Assembly (NCBI GenBank): GCA_964476705.1
Contig: CAYZBM010000008.1
Location: 1 to 38,354, forward strand
Source of the DNA: CAYZBM01 sp964476705
Lineage (GTDB): Bacteria > Pseudomonadota > Alphaproteobacteria > Rickettsiales > UBA6187
Direction: 5' to 3'
Length of the DNA stretch: 38,354 nucleotides
Shown here piece after piece: positions 18,579 to 27,416 of the stretch; position 1 is the first letter of the stretch, and each line of letters opens with the position of its first letter. Made by a program: the position numbers and the translations under genes. The notes under the pieces are model-generated. The model had not been told where the DNA came from and ran no database searches. It was given only the letters and a program-made list of their open reading frames with translations.

Positions 18579-21092
18579 ATGAAATTAGTTATTGTTGAAT
18601 CGCCAGCTAAGGCTAAAACTATTAATAAATATTTAGGCAAAGACTATAAAGTTGTAGCTTCTTATGGACATGTTCGCGATTTGCCTTCTAAGCCTGGATC
18701 GGTTAGGCCTGATGAAGATTTTTTTATGCATTATGAAGTTTCACCTAAATCAACCAAATATATAAATGCAATAGCTGATGCGATGAAAGGTGCTGATTCT
18801 ATATATCTGGCAACTGACCCGGATCGGGAAGGCGAATCTATTTCTTGGCATATAGTTGAAGCATTAAAAATAAAAAAGAAATTAAAAAAGAGCGTAGAGA
18901 TTCATCGGGTTGTATTTCATGAAATAACTAAAAAAGCGGTATTAGAGGCTATGGCTAAACCGCGTGATATAGATATGGATTTAGTTAATGCGCAACAAGC
19001 AAGAAGAGCTTTAGACTATTTGGTAGGATTTACTTTATCACCAGTATTATGGCATAAACTACCAGGAAGTCGTTCTGCAGGAAGAGTGCAGTCCGTAGCG
19101 TTAAGATTAATTTGTGAAAGAGAAAATGAAATTGAGCAATTTAGAAATAAAGAATATTGGAGTCTGGTTTTAAATTTATTATCTCCAGATAAAAAAGACT
19201 TTAGTGCCAAGCTAACTCATCTTAATGGTGAAAAATTAGAGCAATTTAGTATAACTGATGAAGAAACAGCTCTTAAAGCTAAAGCATTATTAGAAAATAC
19301 GGCATATCAAGTAACTAATATTGAGAAGAAACAAGCAAGGCGTAATCCGCAAGCTCCTTTTACTACCTCATCATTGCAACAAGATGCTTCGCGAAAATTA
19401 GGTTTTAGTACCAAGAAAACTATGCTAGTTGCGCAAAAACTTTATGAGGGCGTGGATATCTCTGGGGATACAATTGGTCTTATTACCTATATGCGTACAG
19501 ATAGTATAATTGTTTCTGAAGATGCAATAAAAGATACTCGCAATATGATAGTTAAGCAATATGGTAAAGAATATTTACCAGAAGAAGTGCGAAAATATCA
19601 AAGTAAGGCAAAAAATGCTCAGGAAGCCCATGAAGCAATTAGGCCAACGGATATTAATATTTTCCCCGATAAAATTAAAAATGACCTCGAAGATGAGCAA
19701 TATGAATTATATAAACTTATTTGGGATCGGATGGCAGCAAGCCAAATGGAGTCGGCAGTTTTAAATCAAGTTGGTGTTACTATAGAAAGTAGTGATAAAA
19801 AACATATAGCCAGAGCTACTGGTTCTACAATTCACTTTGATGGTTTTTATAGATTATATCAAGAAAAGACTGATGATGATAATAATGATAAAGAAGATGG
19901 TGAGAAAATCCTGCCACCATTAAATGATAATGATAAGCTTGGGCTAAAAGCTGTTGAGTCTAATCAGCATTTTACGCAACCACCGCCTCGTTATACTGAG
20001 GCAAGTATAGTAAAAAAAATGGAAGAACTAGGTATAGGTAGACCGTCGACTTATTCAAGTATTATTTCGGTAATTCAAGATCGTGAATATGTAAAATTAG
20101 AGAAGAAAAGATTTATCGCCGAAGATCGAGGTAGGATTGTTACGGCCTTTTTACAAAGCTTTTTTGCTAAATATGTTGAATATGATTTTACCGCCAATTT
20201 AGAAGAAGAATTAGATCATGTTGCTAGTGGTGATATTGATTTTAAAGAAGTATTAAAAAAATTCTGGGTTGATTTTAATGGTAATATTAAAGAGGTTGAG
20301 AAATATTCAATCACTGAAGTTGTTGATACTTTAAACAAACTTTTATCGCATTATTTATTCCCTAGAGATGAAAACGGAAATGAAAATCGTAATTGTCCTG
20401 GCTGCAATAAAGGAATGTTAAGTCTAAAACTTAGTAAGTTTGGGGCATTTTTAGGTTGTTCGAACTATCCTGATTGCTCTTATACTAAACAATTATCTAA
20501 TGCTAATGACAATGAAAATGGTGAAGGATCAGATGGTGGTAATGCTGAAACTAAAGTTTTAGGAATTGATCCGGTTAGTCAAAAAGAAGTAACCTTAAGG
20601 CAAGGGCCATATGGATTTTATTTGCAATTAGGTGAAAAAGACGGCAAGAAAAAACCAAAAAGAATGGGTATTCCTAAATTTATTGAACTAGCTAATGTAG
20701 ATTTTAAGCTGGCTTTAAGGCTGTTAGAACTGCCGCGAGAAGTGGGAATTCATCCAGAGAGTAAAGTAGCCATTATGGCAAATATAGGTAGATTTGGACC
20801 TTATCTTGAACATAATGGTAAGTATGTTACCTTAAAAGAAGATAATGTTTTAGATATCGGAATTAATCGTGCGGTGACTTTAATCGATCAAGCTCCAGAT
20901 AAAAAAGGGCGCGAGCCATTACGCGTGATCGGAACTTATCCTGAAAGTAAAAACGAAATAACGGTATTATCTGGGAAATATGGTCCCTATATAAAATATC
21001 TAAAACATAATATTAAAATTCCTAAAGGTACAGATTATAACCAGATAACCCTTGAAGAAGCTTTAAAATTAATAGAAGATAAAATAAATTGA
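18579..21092 (+). CDS. topA: DNA topoisomerase I (type IA) TopA
   Basis: Relaxes negatively supercoiled DNA by a transient 5'-phosphotyrosyl break. 837 residues. The TOPRIM domain begins VESPAKAKTINKYLG and contains the acidic triad context DPDREGESISWH. The catalytic Tyr is Tyr304 in ITYMRTDSI. RPSTYSSII and the QEAHEAIRPT block are further family signatures. A four-cysteine zinc-ribbon begins at Cys606 (CPGCNKGML, then GCSNYPDC). After it come repeats of the type GPYGFYLQLG, GRFGPYLEHNGKYVTL and GKYGPYIKY, the C-terminal topoisomerase repeats of alphaproteobacterial TopA. The ribosome-binding site is AAAGAG about 9 bases upstream. It follows dprA and is probably co-transcribed. A 107-bp gap separates it from argJ. 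Confidence 0.97.
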   Translation: MKLVIVESPAKAKTINKYLGKDYKVVASYGHVRDLPSKPGSVRPDEDFFMHYEVSPKSTKYINAIADAMKGADSIYLATDPDREGESISWHIVEALKIKKKLKKSVEIHRVVFHEITKKAVLEAMAKPRDIDMDLVNAQQARRALDYLVGFTLSPVLWHKLPGSRSAGRVQSVALRLICERENEIEQFRNKEYWSLVLNLLSPDKKDFSAKLTHLNGEKLEQFSITDEETALKAKALLENTAYQVTNIEKKQARRNPQAPFTTSSLQQDASRKLGFSTKKTMLVAQKLYEGVDISGDTIGLITYMRTDSIIVSEDAIKDTRNMIVKQYGKEYLPEEVRKYQSKAKNAQEAHEAIRPTDINIFPDKIKNDLEDEQYELYKLIWDRMAASQMESAVLNQVGVTIESSDKKHIARATGSTIHFDGFYRLYQEKTDDDNNDKEDGEKILPPLNDNDKLGLKAVESNQHFTQPPPRYTEASIVKKMEELGIGRPSTYSSIISVIQDREYVKLEKKRFIAEDRGRIVTAFLQSFFAKYVEYDFTANLEEELDHVASGDIDFKEVLKKFWVDFNGNIKEVEKYSITEVVDTLNKLLSHYLFPRDENGNENRNCPGCNKGMLSLKLSKFGAFLGCSNYPDCSYTKQLSNANDNENGEGSDGGNAETKVLGIDPVSQKEVTLRQGPYGFYLQLGEKDGKKKPKRMGIPKFIELANVDFKLALRLLELPREVGIHPESKVAIMANIGRFGPYLEHNGKYVTLKEDNVLDIGINRAVTLIDQAPDKKGREPLRVIGTYPESKNEITVLSGKYGPYIKYLKHNIKIPKGTDYNQITLEEALKLIEDKIN

Positions 21093-21214
21093 TTCTTTTT
21101 GGTAATTTTGTTGTTTAAATTTGTTTAATTGTACTTAACATTGAAGTATATGTTCTAGGGAACTAATAACCTAATTTATAGATCTCCTTGAGATAAATTT
21201 TGGAGTATAAAACC

Positions 21215-22450
21215 ATGATAGCTTTATCACCACTTGCGCCTAAAAATTTTCCCCAAATGCCTAAAATAAAAGGTGTAAATTTGGCGGCTTATCCGTGCAA
21301 TATAAAATATAAAAATCGGAATGATTTACTAGTTGTAAAATTAGCCAAAAATACAGCAGTTGCCGGAGTTTTTACTAAATCTACCACTTGTAGTGCGAAT
21401 ATATTATGGGGAAAAGAACATATTAATAAACATGCAGCTAAAGTATTAGTTGTAAATGCTGGTAACGCGAATGCTTTTAATGGTTCTTTTGGTATGGAAA
21501 CCGTTAAATTAATTGCCGATAAATGTGCCTTACTTTTTGGTTGTAAAAAAGATGAAGTATTTCCTTGTGCAACTGGCGTTATTGGCCAGCAAATGCCTAA
21601 TCAAAAAATTTTAGATTCAATTGATCAAATTGCAAATAACTGGCAAGAAGCTAGCTGGCAAGAAGCCGCAGATAGTATTAAAACCACCGATACTTTTGCT
21701 AAAGGTGCTTTTGTTCAAACTACAATAAACGGTAAGGATATAAATATTTGCGGTATTGCCAAAGGCTCAGGAATGATCGCGCCGAATATGGCAACTATGC
21801 TAGCCTATGTTTTTACCGATGCGAATATTAAAGGTGAAGTATTGCAGCAAATACTTACTGAAGCTAATGAAGTTTCTTTTAATTCAATAACGGTAGATAG
21901 TGATACTTCAACTAGTGATACATTACTTATGTTTGCAACTAAAGAAGCCGCTAATAAAGAAATTACTGATTATAATGATCCGGATTTAGATTCTTTTAAA
22001 CAAGCTCTAACCAATCTATTATTAGATTTAGCGCATCTTGTAGTTAAAGATGGAGAAGGGGCAACTAAGTTTATTCAAATAGATGTAATCCAAGCTGAGC
22101 ATTATGCGGCTGCAAAAAATATGGCCATGTCGATTGCTAATTCCCCTTTAGTTAAAACTGCAATAACTGGTGAGGATGCTAATTGGGGGCGGATTATGAT
22201 GGCAATTGGTAAAACTGGCGAAAAAATAAATATTCCTAAATTATCAGTAATAGTTGGCGAGATATTTATTGTTAAAGATGGTGAACTATCTAAAAATTAT
22301 GATGAGTCACTAGTTACAAAACATATGCAAGGACAAAATATTAATATTACGGTTGATCTGGGCGTTGTAAAAGGAAGCGGCAAAGCTCGGGTTTGGACCT
22401 GTAATTTAACTCATGCTTATATTGATATTAATGCTGATTATCGGAGTTAG
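21215..22450 (+). CDS. argJ: Bifunctional glutamate N-acetyltransferase / ornithine acetyltransferase ArgJ
   Basis: Cyclic arginine-pathway enzyme that moves the acetyl group from N-acetylornithine to glutamate, and in bifunctional forms also makes N-acetylglutamate from acetyl-CoA. I chose ATG 21215, which has GGAG 9 bases upstream; an in-frame TTG at 21200 overlaps that site. The self-cleavage motif GSGMIAPNMATMLAYVF is intact, with the Thr of ATML becoming the N-terminal nucleophile of the beta chain. NSITVDSDTSTSDT, EDANWGRIMMAIGKTG and the C-terminal INADYRS are also conserved. 411 residues is normal. No other arginine gene is in the window. The 3' end overlaps the convergent glycosyltransferase gene by 23 bases. 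Confidence 0.95.
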   Translation: MIALSPLAPKNFPQMPKIKGVNLAAYPCNIKYKNRNDLLVVKLAKNTAVAGVFTKSTTCSANILWGKEHINKHAAKVLVVNAGNANAFNGSFGMETVKLIADKCALLFGCKKDEVFPCATGVIGQQMPNQKILDSIDQIANNWQEASWQEAADSIKTTDTFAKGAFVQTTINGKDINICGIAKGSGMIAPNMATMLAYVFTDANIKGEVLQQILTEANEVSFNSITVDSDTSTSDTLLMFATKEAANKEITDYNDPDLDSFKQALTNLLLDLAHLVVKDGEGATKFIQIDVIQAEHYAAAKNMAMSIANSPLVKTAITGEDANWGRIMMAIGKTGEKINIPKLSVIVGEIFIVKDGELSKNYDESLVTKHMQGQNINITVDLGVVKGSGKARVWTCNLTHAYIDINADYRS

Positions 22451-23237
22451 TTAGTTTTACTAACTCTCGGGCCTTAGCGAGTCTAATAAATCTCCGAAAA
22501 GCACAGACGGCTGAATCTACAAATCCATCAAAACCAAAAATAAAATAACGCCGTAAAAAATATACTTTAAAGAAAAAGAAAGGTAATTCAGCAATTATTC
22601 TTAATCTAGAAGGTATACGCTTATTTTTAAGCATATCTTTAGCCTGTTCAGAAGAATAGAAGTTGGCTTTAGCTATTTGCTGTTCTAAAGACACAAAAGA
22701 GCGGTGATAGCCTATATTTTTAAAAGTCCCTATTTTATTTTCCTGATTAATATCTGGATTAAACATCACCGAATCATGAGTAGTGTTAATTTTTGAATTA
22801 GCAAAAGAACAATATCTACGATTATAAAATCTAATAACGCAATTGGATGGGGCAAATGGCCTTATTTTTCTATCCGTACGGTGCATAATAACTAAATTAA
22901 TTTTATAGGCATAAAACTCTGAATTGTCTAATTTTGAACTTTGACAGAGTTCTTTAATTTCATTTTTAAGTTTTGGAGATAATTCTTCATCGGCATCTAT
23001 ATTTAATATCCAATCATGTTGGCAAAGTTTTTCAGCAAATGATTTTTGCTCTACATAACCCTTCCATTCATTTAAATAGACTTTAGCGCCGAGATCTTTA
23101 GCTATCTTAACTGTATTGTCTGTACTCCCGCTATCAACCAATATTATCTCGTCAGTAAGCTCTTTAAGGCTATTAATCGCTATAGCTATTAACTTCTCTT
23201 CATTCTTGGTAATAATAAAGGCGGATATTTTTGTCAT
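22428..23237 (-). CDS. Family 2 glycosyltransferase, WaaE/KdtX-like
   Basis: Predicted cytoplasmic GT-A enzyme of ~269 residues that probably adds a sugar to the inner core of LPS. Residues 1-15 (MTKISAFIITKNEEK) form the first nucleotide-binding strand, followed by LVDSGSTDNTV and the metal-binding DxD in NIDADEELS. The order and spacing match WaaE-type beta-1,4-glucosyltransferases. The C-terminal ~60 residues (RLRIIAELPFFFFKVYFLRR) are hydrophobic and basic, typical of membrane-associated members. I chose ATG 23237 because the family usually starts a few residues before the first strand; ATG 23249 in frame would add four residues. It lies downstream of the lpxL-like gene but is separated from it by a terminator and palindromes. 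The exact sugar is unknown. Confidence 0.85.
   Translation of the reverse strand: MTKISAFIITKNEEKLIAIAINSLKELTDEIILVDSGSTDNTVKIAKDLGAKVYLNEWKGYVEQKSFAEKLCQHDWILNIDADEELSPKLKNEIKELCQSSKLDNSEFYAYKINLVIMHRTDRKIRPFAPSNCVIRFYNRRYCSFANSKINTTHDSVMFNPDINQENKIGTFKNIGYHRSFVSLEQQIAKANFYSSEQAKDMLKNKRIPSRLRIIAELPFFFFKVYFLRRYFIFGFDGFVDSAVCAFRRFIRLAKARELVKLTNSDNQH
22444..22466. terminator. Hairpin at the convergent argJ / glycosyltransferase ends
   Basis: GAGTTAGT (22444-22451) and ACTAACTC (22459-22466) form a perfect 8-bp stem with a 7-base loop, overlapping the argJ stop codon and the last codons of the opposing glycosyltransferase gene. There is no T run directly after it on either strand, so termination is plausible but not shown. 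It may equally be an artefact of the repeated TTAG. Confidence 0.4.
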
Positions 23238-23319
23238 ATTTATTTCCATTTTCCCTAGTTGTACATAAATAAAGTATTTTTAAAAAAACAATTGGAGATA
23301 ATGTAATTTATAATTTATT

Positions 23320-23350
23320 AAAAAACAAAAATGGCCTAGTGGACATTTTT
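23320..23350 (-). terminator. Intrinsic terminator after the lpxL operon
   Basis: On the minus strand AAAAATG (from 23350) and CATTTTT (to 23327) pair around a loop whose CC and GG can extend the stem past one mismatch. The run continues GTTTTTTAA. This is a standard stem plus T-tract placed 122 bases after the lpxL-like stop codon, so it should separate the upstream LPS genes from the WaaE-like gene. Confidence 0.6.
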
Positions 23351-23356
23351 GAAATT

Positions 23357-23396
23357 TGTCTATAATCCGTAGGGCCGGTCCCAAGGATTATAGACA
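23357..23396. repeat. 12-bp inverted repeat with GC-rich loop
   Basis: TGTCTATAATCC (23357-23368) and GGATTATAGACA (23385-23396) are perfectly complementary. In the 16-base centre GGG and CCC can pair as well. It is the middle of three adjacent hairpins in the lpxL-to-glycosyltransferase gap. The stem also contains TATAAT, so a promoter -10 box is possible. Confidence 0.65.
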
Positions 23397-23405
23397 CAAA
23401 ACCAT

Positions 23406-23468
23406 TTATAAGAAACTCTTTTAAAAGAGTTACAAAAGAATGATTTCTTTTAAAAGAGTTTCTTATAA
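23406..23468. repeat. 63-bp palindrome with 23-bp perfect arms
   Basis: Arms 23406-23428 and 23446-23468 are perfect reverse complements (outer end TTATAAGAAACTC) around a 17-base spacer. The left arm holds a further perfect 18-bp palindrome at 23414-23431, AACTCTTTTAAAAGAGTT. The element starts 4 bases after the lpxL-like stop codon in the direction of transcription. It could protect the 3' end of the message, bind a protein, or be a small mobile palindrome. Confidence 0.7.
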
Positions 23469-23472
23469 GGAT

Positions 23473-24372
23473 TTATTTCCATTTTCCCCATCGTCTATGT
23501 ACCCAGAACCATTGCTCAGGGTTAGCTAAGATAAATTTACCGAGCTCGTTATTAATTTTAATTAAAATATCTTTAACATTTTCATCTTCATTTTTATTAG
23601 GATCTAAAATCATTGCCATTGGCTCATGAATAATTACTTTAAATTTCACGGAATTATTTATTCTTATAACTTCCACCGGGTATAAAGGAGCTTTATACTT
23701 TAAGGCTAGTTTTATCAAGGCTGGAGCGGTATAGGCCTTAGCTCCTAAAAAAGGAATTAATATGCCATCAGAGGCTTTTTGATCAAGTAAAGCTCCCATA
23801 GGTTTACCTTGTTTAAATAACTCTACAATTTGTCTCAGAGCTAATTTATTTTTCGGAATTGCTGAAGTTTGATATTGATTCCGAACCTTGGTAATCATTT
23901 TTTCTACATAAGGGTTATTAGCTTTTCTATAAATAACTGAAATAGGGCAGCCATATTCATAAGCAGTTTTAGCACAGATTTCCCAATTAGCGAAATGTCC
24001 TGAAATTAAAATTGCCGATTGTCCTTTTAGTTGTAATTCTTTAATATGATCTAGATGTTTTTCGCCTTCAAGAGTTATAAGGTTACGATATTCTTTGCCA
24101 GTTAAGTTGAGAATGTGAAAAAATTCGGCAGAAGTTCTACCCAAATTATCCCACATTTTATCGAGAATTTTATTTCTTTTCTTTTTACTTAAATTTGGAA
24201 GAATTTTTTTTAAATTACGCCTGGCTATACTATGAGCTTTTAGCATTGGACCAACTTTGCGAGCGATAAATCCGCCAATACGAGATGTAGTTTTTAATGA
24301 AAAAAATGATAATAGAAAAAAAATAATCCTAAGTAGCAAATATTCAGCAATATTTTTTATTTTTTTTAGCAT
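23473..24372 (-). CDS. Lipid A biosynthesis acyltransferase, LpxL/HtrB family
   Basis: Inner-membrane enzyme that adds a secondary acyl chain to Kdo-lipid IVA. 299 residues. An N-terminal membrane anchor (YLLLRIIFFLLSFFSL, ~11-26) precedes the conserved HX4E catalytic motif, His126 and Glu131 in GHFANWE. Further family segments are GALLDQKASDGILIPFLG and the C-terminal NPEQWFWVHRRWGKWK, in which WVHRRWK is a hallmark. The ATG abuts the lpxK stop codon, so translation is coupled. I cannot separate LpxL from LpxM or a chain-length-specific variant by sequence alone, so no symbol is given. It is the last gene before the hairpin cluster at 23327-23468. Confidence 0.9.
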   Translation of the reverse strand: MLKKIKNIAEYLLLRIIFFLLSFFSLKTTSRIGGFIARKVGPMLKAHSIARRNLKKILPNLSKKKRNKILDKMWDNLGRTSAEFFHILNLTGKEYRNLITLEGEKHLDHIKELQLKGQSAILISGHFANWEICAKTAYEYGCPISVIYRKANNPYVEKMITKVRNQYQTSAIPKNKLALRQIVELFKQGKPMGALLDQKASDGILIPFLGAKAYTAPALIKLALKYKAPLYPVEVIRINNSVKFKVIIHEPMAMILDPNKNEDENVKDILIKINNELGKFILANPEQWFWVHRRWGKWK

Positions 24373-25359
24373 TTATTTAGTTATTTGCTTTTGATTAAAT
24401 TTATAAAGTAGAGATTTAATTTTTTCTTCGTTTTCTCGGTCGATCGATATTTTTATAGGCAAGGTAAGAATATCTTTATGATATTTCTCTGGGATGCGCA
24501 TGTAATCCTTTTCGGTAGTAATTAATAATGCGCTATTATTCTTTGCCTGCATGATCAACTGTTCTAATTCTTCATCTTTATAAACATGGTGATCGGGAAA
24601 TTTTTTAGTATTTATGACATTACAAGATAGAGATTCAAGGCTTGAGAAAAATTTTTCTGGATAGGCAATCCCTGCAAAAGCTACAACTTTTTTTCGCATT
24701 AAATCTTGGGTACTTGCTGATTCTATAGATCCTCTAATAACCGGCTTATTAACTCTATGCGCAAAACAAGTGCGATCATGATCAATAATTATCACAGCAT
24801 CGCTCTTTTGTAAGGCTTTTCGCAAAGGTTCGCGTAAAGGTCCTGCTGGAAACATATAGTCATTGCCCAGGGCGGTAATACCATTAATTACCAAAAGAGA
24901 GATATCTTTTTTAAGATCAGGATTTTGTAGTCCATCATCAAGTATTGCGACATTAAAATTATGTTCTTTTAGTAAATTTATAGCCAAATATCTTTTTTTC
25001 GCTATAAAAACTGGCATTTGTTTAGCCATGAGCAGAGGTTCATCACCAACTTCTTTAAAACTATGTAATTCCGGATCAACTTTAATTGGACCTTGTAAAG
25101 TCCCCCCATAACCACGGCTTATAATTGCGGGACTATAACCATATTTTTTTAAGAGATAATATAAGGCGATAGTAAAGGGAGTTTTTCCAGCGCCGCCAAC
25201 TGTAACATTGCCCACGCAAATTATAGGGATATCTGCGGTATTTTTAGTAGTAAATAATTGTATAATAATTGATCCTAAATAATAAAGATAAGAAATAGGA
25301 AGTAATAAAGTACTTACTATTGTTCTTTTTCTCCAAAAATTAGGCGTTTTTAAAAACAT
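24373..25359 (-). CDS. lpxK: Tetraacyldisaccharide 4'-kinase LpxK
   Basis: Phosphorylates the 4' position of the lipid A disaccharide to give lipid IVA, the acceptor for Kdo. 328 residues. A hydrophobic N-terminal helix (~13-37) anchors it to the inner membrane. The Walker A loop is GGAGKTP at 55-61 within ICVGNVTVGGAGKTP, the family signature. AIISRGYGG, VGDEPLLMAKQ and AILDDGLQNPDL are further LpxK motifs, the last carrying Walker B-like acidic residues. KVVAFAGIAYPEKFF and LITTEKDYMRIP close the C-terminal domain. It begins 8 bp after the waaA stop and runs directly into the lpxL-like start. AAGG lies 6 bases ahead of the ATG. Confidence 0.96.
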   Translation of the reverse strand: MFLKTPNFWRKRTIVSTLLLPISYLYYLGSIIIQLFTTKNTADIPIICVGNVTVGGAGKTPFTIALYYLLKKYGYSPAIISRGYGGTLQGPIKVDPELHSFKEVGDEPLLMAKQMPVFIAKKRYLAINLLKEHNFNVAILDDGLQNPDLKKDISLLVINGITALGNDYMFPAGPLREPLRKALQKSDAVIIIDHDRTCFAHRVNKPVIRGSIESASTQDLMRKKVVAFAGIAYPEKFFSSLESLSCNVINTKKFPDHHVYKDEELEQLIMQAKNNSALLITTEKDYMRIPEKYHKDILTLPIKISIDRENEEKIKSLLYKFNQKQITK

Positions 25360-25367
25360 TTTTAACC

Positions 25368-26660
25368 TTAAGATATTTTAGTTTTTACATAGGGATCAAG
25401 ATAAGTTAACAAAGCTCCTATAACTCCATTTTTTGTGGCGACTAGTTTTGCGGAAGCTGTCGCTAATTGCTCTATTTTTTCTTCATTTTCAAATAAATTT
25501 GCCAATTCTCGCTGTAATTCATCTTGATTTTTAACTATAATACAGGCAGAATTTTTTACAAATTCATCTTTTATCTCTAGGAAATTAGTCATATAAGGAC
25601 CGAATAATATCGCATTATTTAATCTAGATGGTTCTAATGGGTTTTGCCCGCCATGAGGAATTAAAGTTCCGCCAACAAATACTATCTCAGTTAGTCTATA
25701 AAATAAACCTAATTCGCCCATAGTATCTGCTAAATAAATATCAGTATTTGTAGCTATTGATTCTTTATTTGAACGTTTAGCAACAATTAGACTATTATCT
25801 AATTCTTTTATATTGCGAATTATTTCATCAGATCTAGTATTATGCCTTGGGACTATAATTGTCAGTAAATCTGGATATATTTTTTTTAAAGCTAAATGAA
25901 TTTGTGCAGCTTTACTTTCCTCGTCATGATGGGTACTTGCAGCTAGCCAAGTCTTTCTAGTGCCTATTGCCTCTTTAAGTTCATTTAAGGTATCATTATT
26001 ACAAGTTAGAGGATCAGCATCATATTTAATATTGCCATGGTAAATAGCATTATTGGCGCCAAGCATTGAATAATATTCTGCATCAATTAGACTTTGCGCT
26101 AAAATCAAATCAAATCTATTTAATATTTCTTGAGAAAAGGACTTAAATTTTTGCCATTTGAGATAAGATTTCTCCGACATTCTTGCGTTAATTAAAATAA
26201 TATTACTTACTTTGGCAATATTATAAATAAAACAAGGCCAAATTTCTGATTCGGTCCATAATACTAAATTTGGTTGCCAATTTTTTAGGAATTCTTGGAC
26301 TGAAAAATAATTATCAATGGGGATAAATTGGTGGATAACATTTTCTGGTAGAGATTTTTTTGCCATATTAGCCGAACTTACAGTTCCCGTGGTAACCAAT
26401 ATGCTGCAATCTTTATAGCGTTCTTGGAGTTTTTTAATTAGCGGGACAATTGACAGCATTTCACCAACGCTTGCAGCATGCAGCCATATTAAAAAGCCTT
26501 TAGGCCTAGCTTTACTAGCAAAACCCAAACGTTCACTAATTCTTATTTTATCTTCTTTACCTTTAAAATATCTGTAAGCAATATAAAGCAAAGTGAATGG
26601 TAAAATAATCACCGTGAGTAGTTGATATAAGTCCAGTAATATACTTTTTTTAGTCTTCAT
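25368..26660 (-). CDS. waaA: 3-deoxy-D-manno-octulosonic acid transferase WaaA (KdtA)
   Basis: Transfers Kdo from CMP-Kdo to lipid IVA on the cytoplasmic face of the inner membrane. 430 residues, GT-B fold, family GT30. A membrane helix at ~11-29 is followed by IWLHAASVGEMLS with the catalytic base Glu67. LVTTGTVSSANMAKKSLP, LVLWTESEIWP, LINARMSEKS and FVGGTLIPHGGQNPLEP are characteristic, and the last lies in the CMP-Kdo site. Whether it adds one, two or more Kdo residues cannot be told from sequence. It lies between the DUF374 gene (34 bp) and lpxK (8 bp), a neighbourhood common in alphaproteobacteria. Confidence 0.96.
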   Translation of the reverse strand: MKTKKSILLDLYQLLTVIILPFTLLYIAYRYFKGKEDKIRISERLGFASKARPKGFLIWLHAASVGEMLSIVPLIKKLQERYKDCSILVTTGTVSSANMAKKSLPENVIHQFIPIDNYFSVQEFLKNWQPNLVLWTESEIWPCFIYNIAKVSNIILINARMSEKSYLKWQKFKSFSQEILNRFDLILAQSLIDAEYYSMLGANNAIYHGNIKYDADPLTCNNDTLNELKEAIGTRKTWLAASTHHDEESKAAQIHLALKKIYPDLLTIIVPRHNTRSDEIIRNIKELDNSLIVAKRSNKESIATNTDIYLADTMGELGLFYRLTEIVFVGGTLIPHGGQNPLEPSRLNNAILFGPYMTNFLEIKDEFVKNSACIIVKNQDELQRELANLFENEEKIEQLATASAKLVATKNGVIGALLTYLDPYVKTKIS

Positions 26661-26694
26661 ATAATTAAATAACCTTATATCTTTATCTAAACTT

Positions 26695-27384
26695 TTAAAC
26701 TATAGATTCTCTACCTACTAGATCATCAGATAACTTACTAATATCGATTAATTTTTTTTCTAAATCAAGCTTAGAATCTAAGATAGCTTCTTTGCTTAGA
26801 TCTTTATCAATAAATATTGGCTCTCCATAAACACAAACTCCTTTACTAAAAGGAAATGGAATAAGAAACCTATCCCAAGTTTTAAGAAAAATTCCTCTAC
26901 TTGTTGACTGACTATAAGGTATTATAGCAGCTCCAGTCATTTTTGCTAGTTCAATAAGATTTCCGCCTATTTTCATTAATGGTCCTCTTGGGCCGTCTGG
27001 AGTTATTACTAGCAAATCACCTTTTTTTAAGATTTTTAGAGCTTCTCTAAATGCAGCTAATGCTCCTCTTTTACTTGAACCTCTAACTGCATTAACATTA
27101 TGATATTCCATATATCTGGCAATATATTCACCATCTTTATGGGTTGAGATTATCGCATAATGTTTTTTTGGCTTAAGCGGAAATTTTGGTGATAATAAAA
27201 TTCTGCCATGCCAAGCTACAACTATAATAGGGGTCTTAGATTTAATTAGGGCCTCTATTTCTTTGTGGCCAATTATTTGCCATTTGCAGGTCAAATATAC
27301 TATTTGAGTGTAAACATAGATTATAAGCACAGTCAGCCATTTGAAGAAATTATTGTTAGTTATGGCTTTAATTATTTCTTTCAT
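26695..27384 (-). CDS. DUF374 lysophospholipid acyltransferase-like protein
   Basis: 229-residue membrane-associated protein of the DUF374 branch of the LPLAT superfamily. A hydrophobic segment at ~17-33 is followed by VVAWHGRILLSP, where the family has WHGR in place of the usual HX4D motif, and by VRGSSKRGALAAFREAL and VITPDGPRGPLMKIGGN, the most diagnostic blocks. Family members sit beside waaA in many alphaproteobacteria and are thought to act on lipid A or Kdo-lipid A intermediates, but the substrate here is not known. Gaps to pmbA (32 bp) and waaA (34 bp) suggest one operon. Confidence 0.9.
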   Translation of the reverse strand: MKEIIKAITNNNFFKWLTVLIIYVYTQIVYLTCKWQIIGHKEIEALIKSKTPIIVVAWHGRILLSPKFPLKPKKHYAIISTHKDGEYIARYMEYHNVNAVRGSSKRGALAAFREALKILKKGDLLVITPDGPRGPLMKIGGNLIELAKMTGAAIIPYSQSTSRGIFLKTWDRFLIPFPFSKGVCVYGEPIFIDKDLSKEAILDSKLDLEKKLIDISKLSDDLVGRESIV

Positions 27385-27416
27385 AAAATTTAAGGTAAAT
27401 ATCTGTGGTTTTAAAT

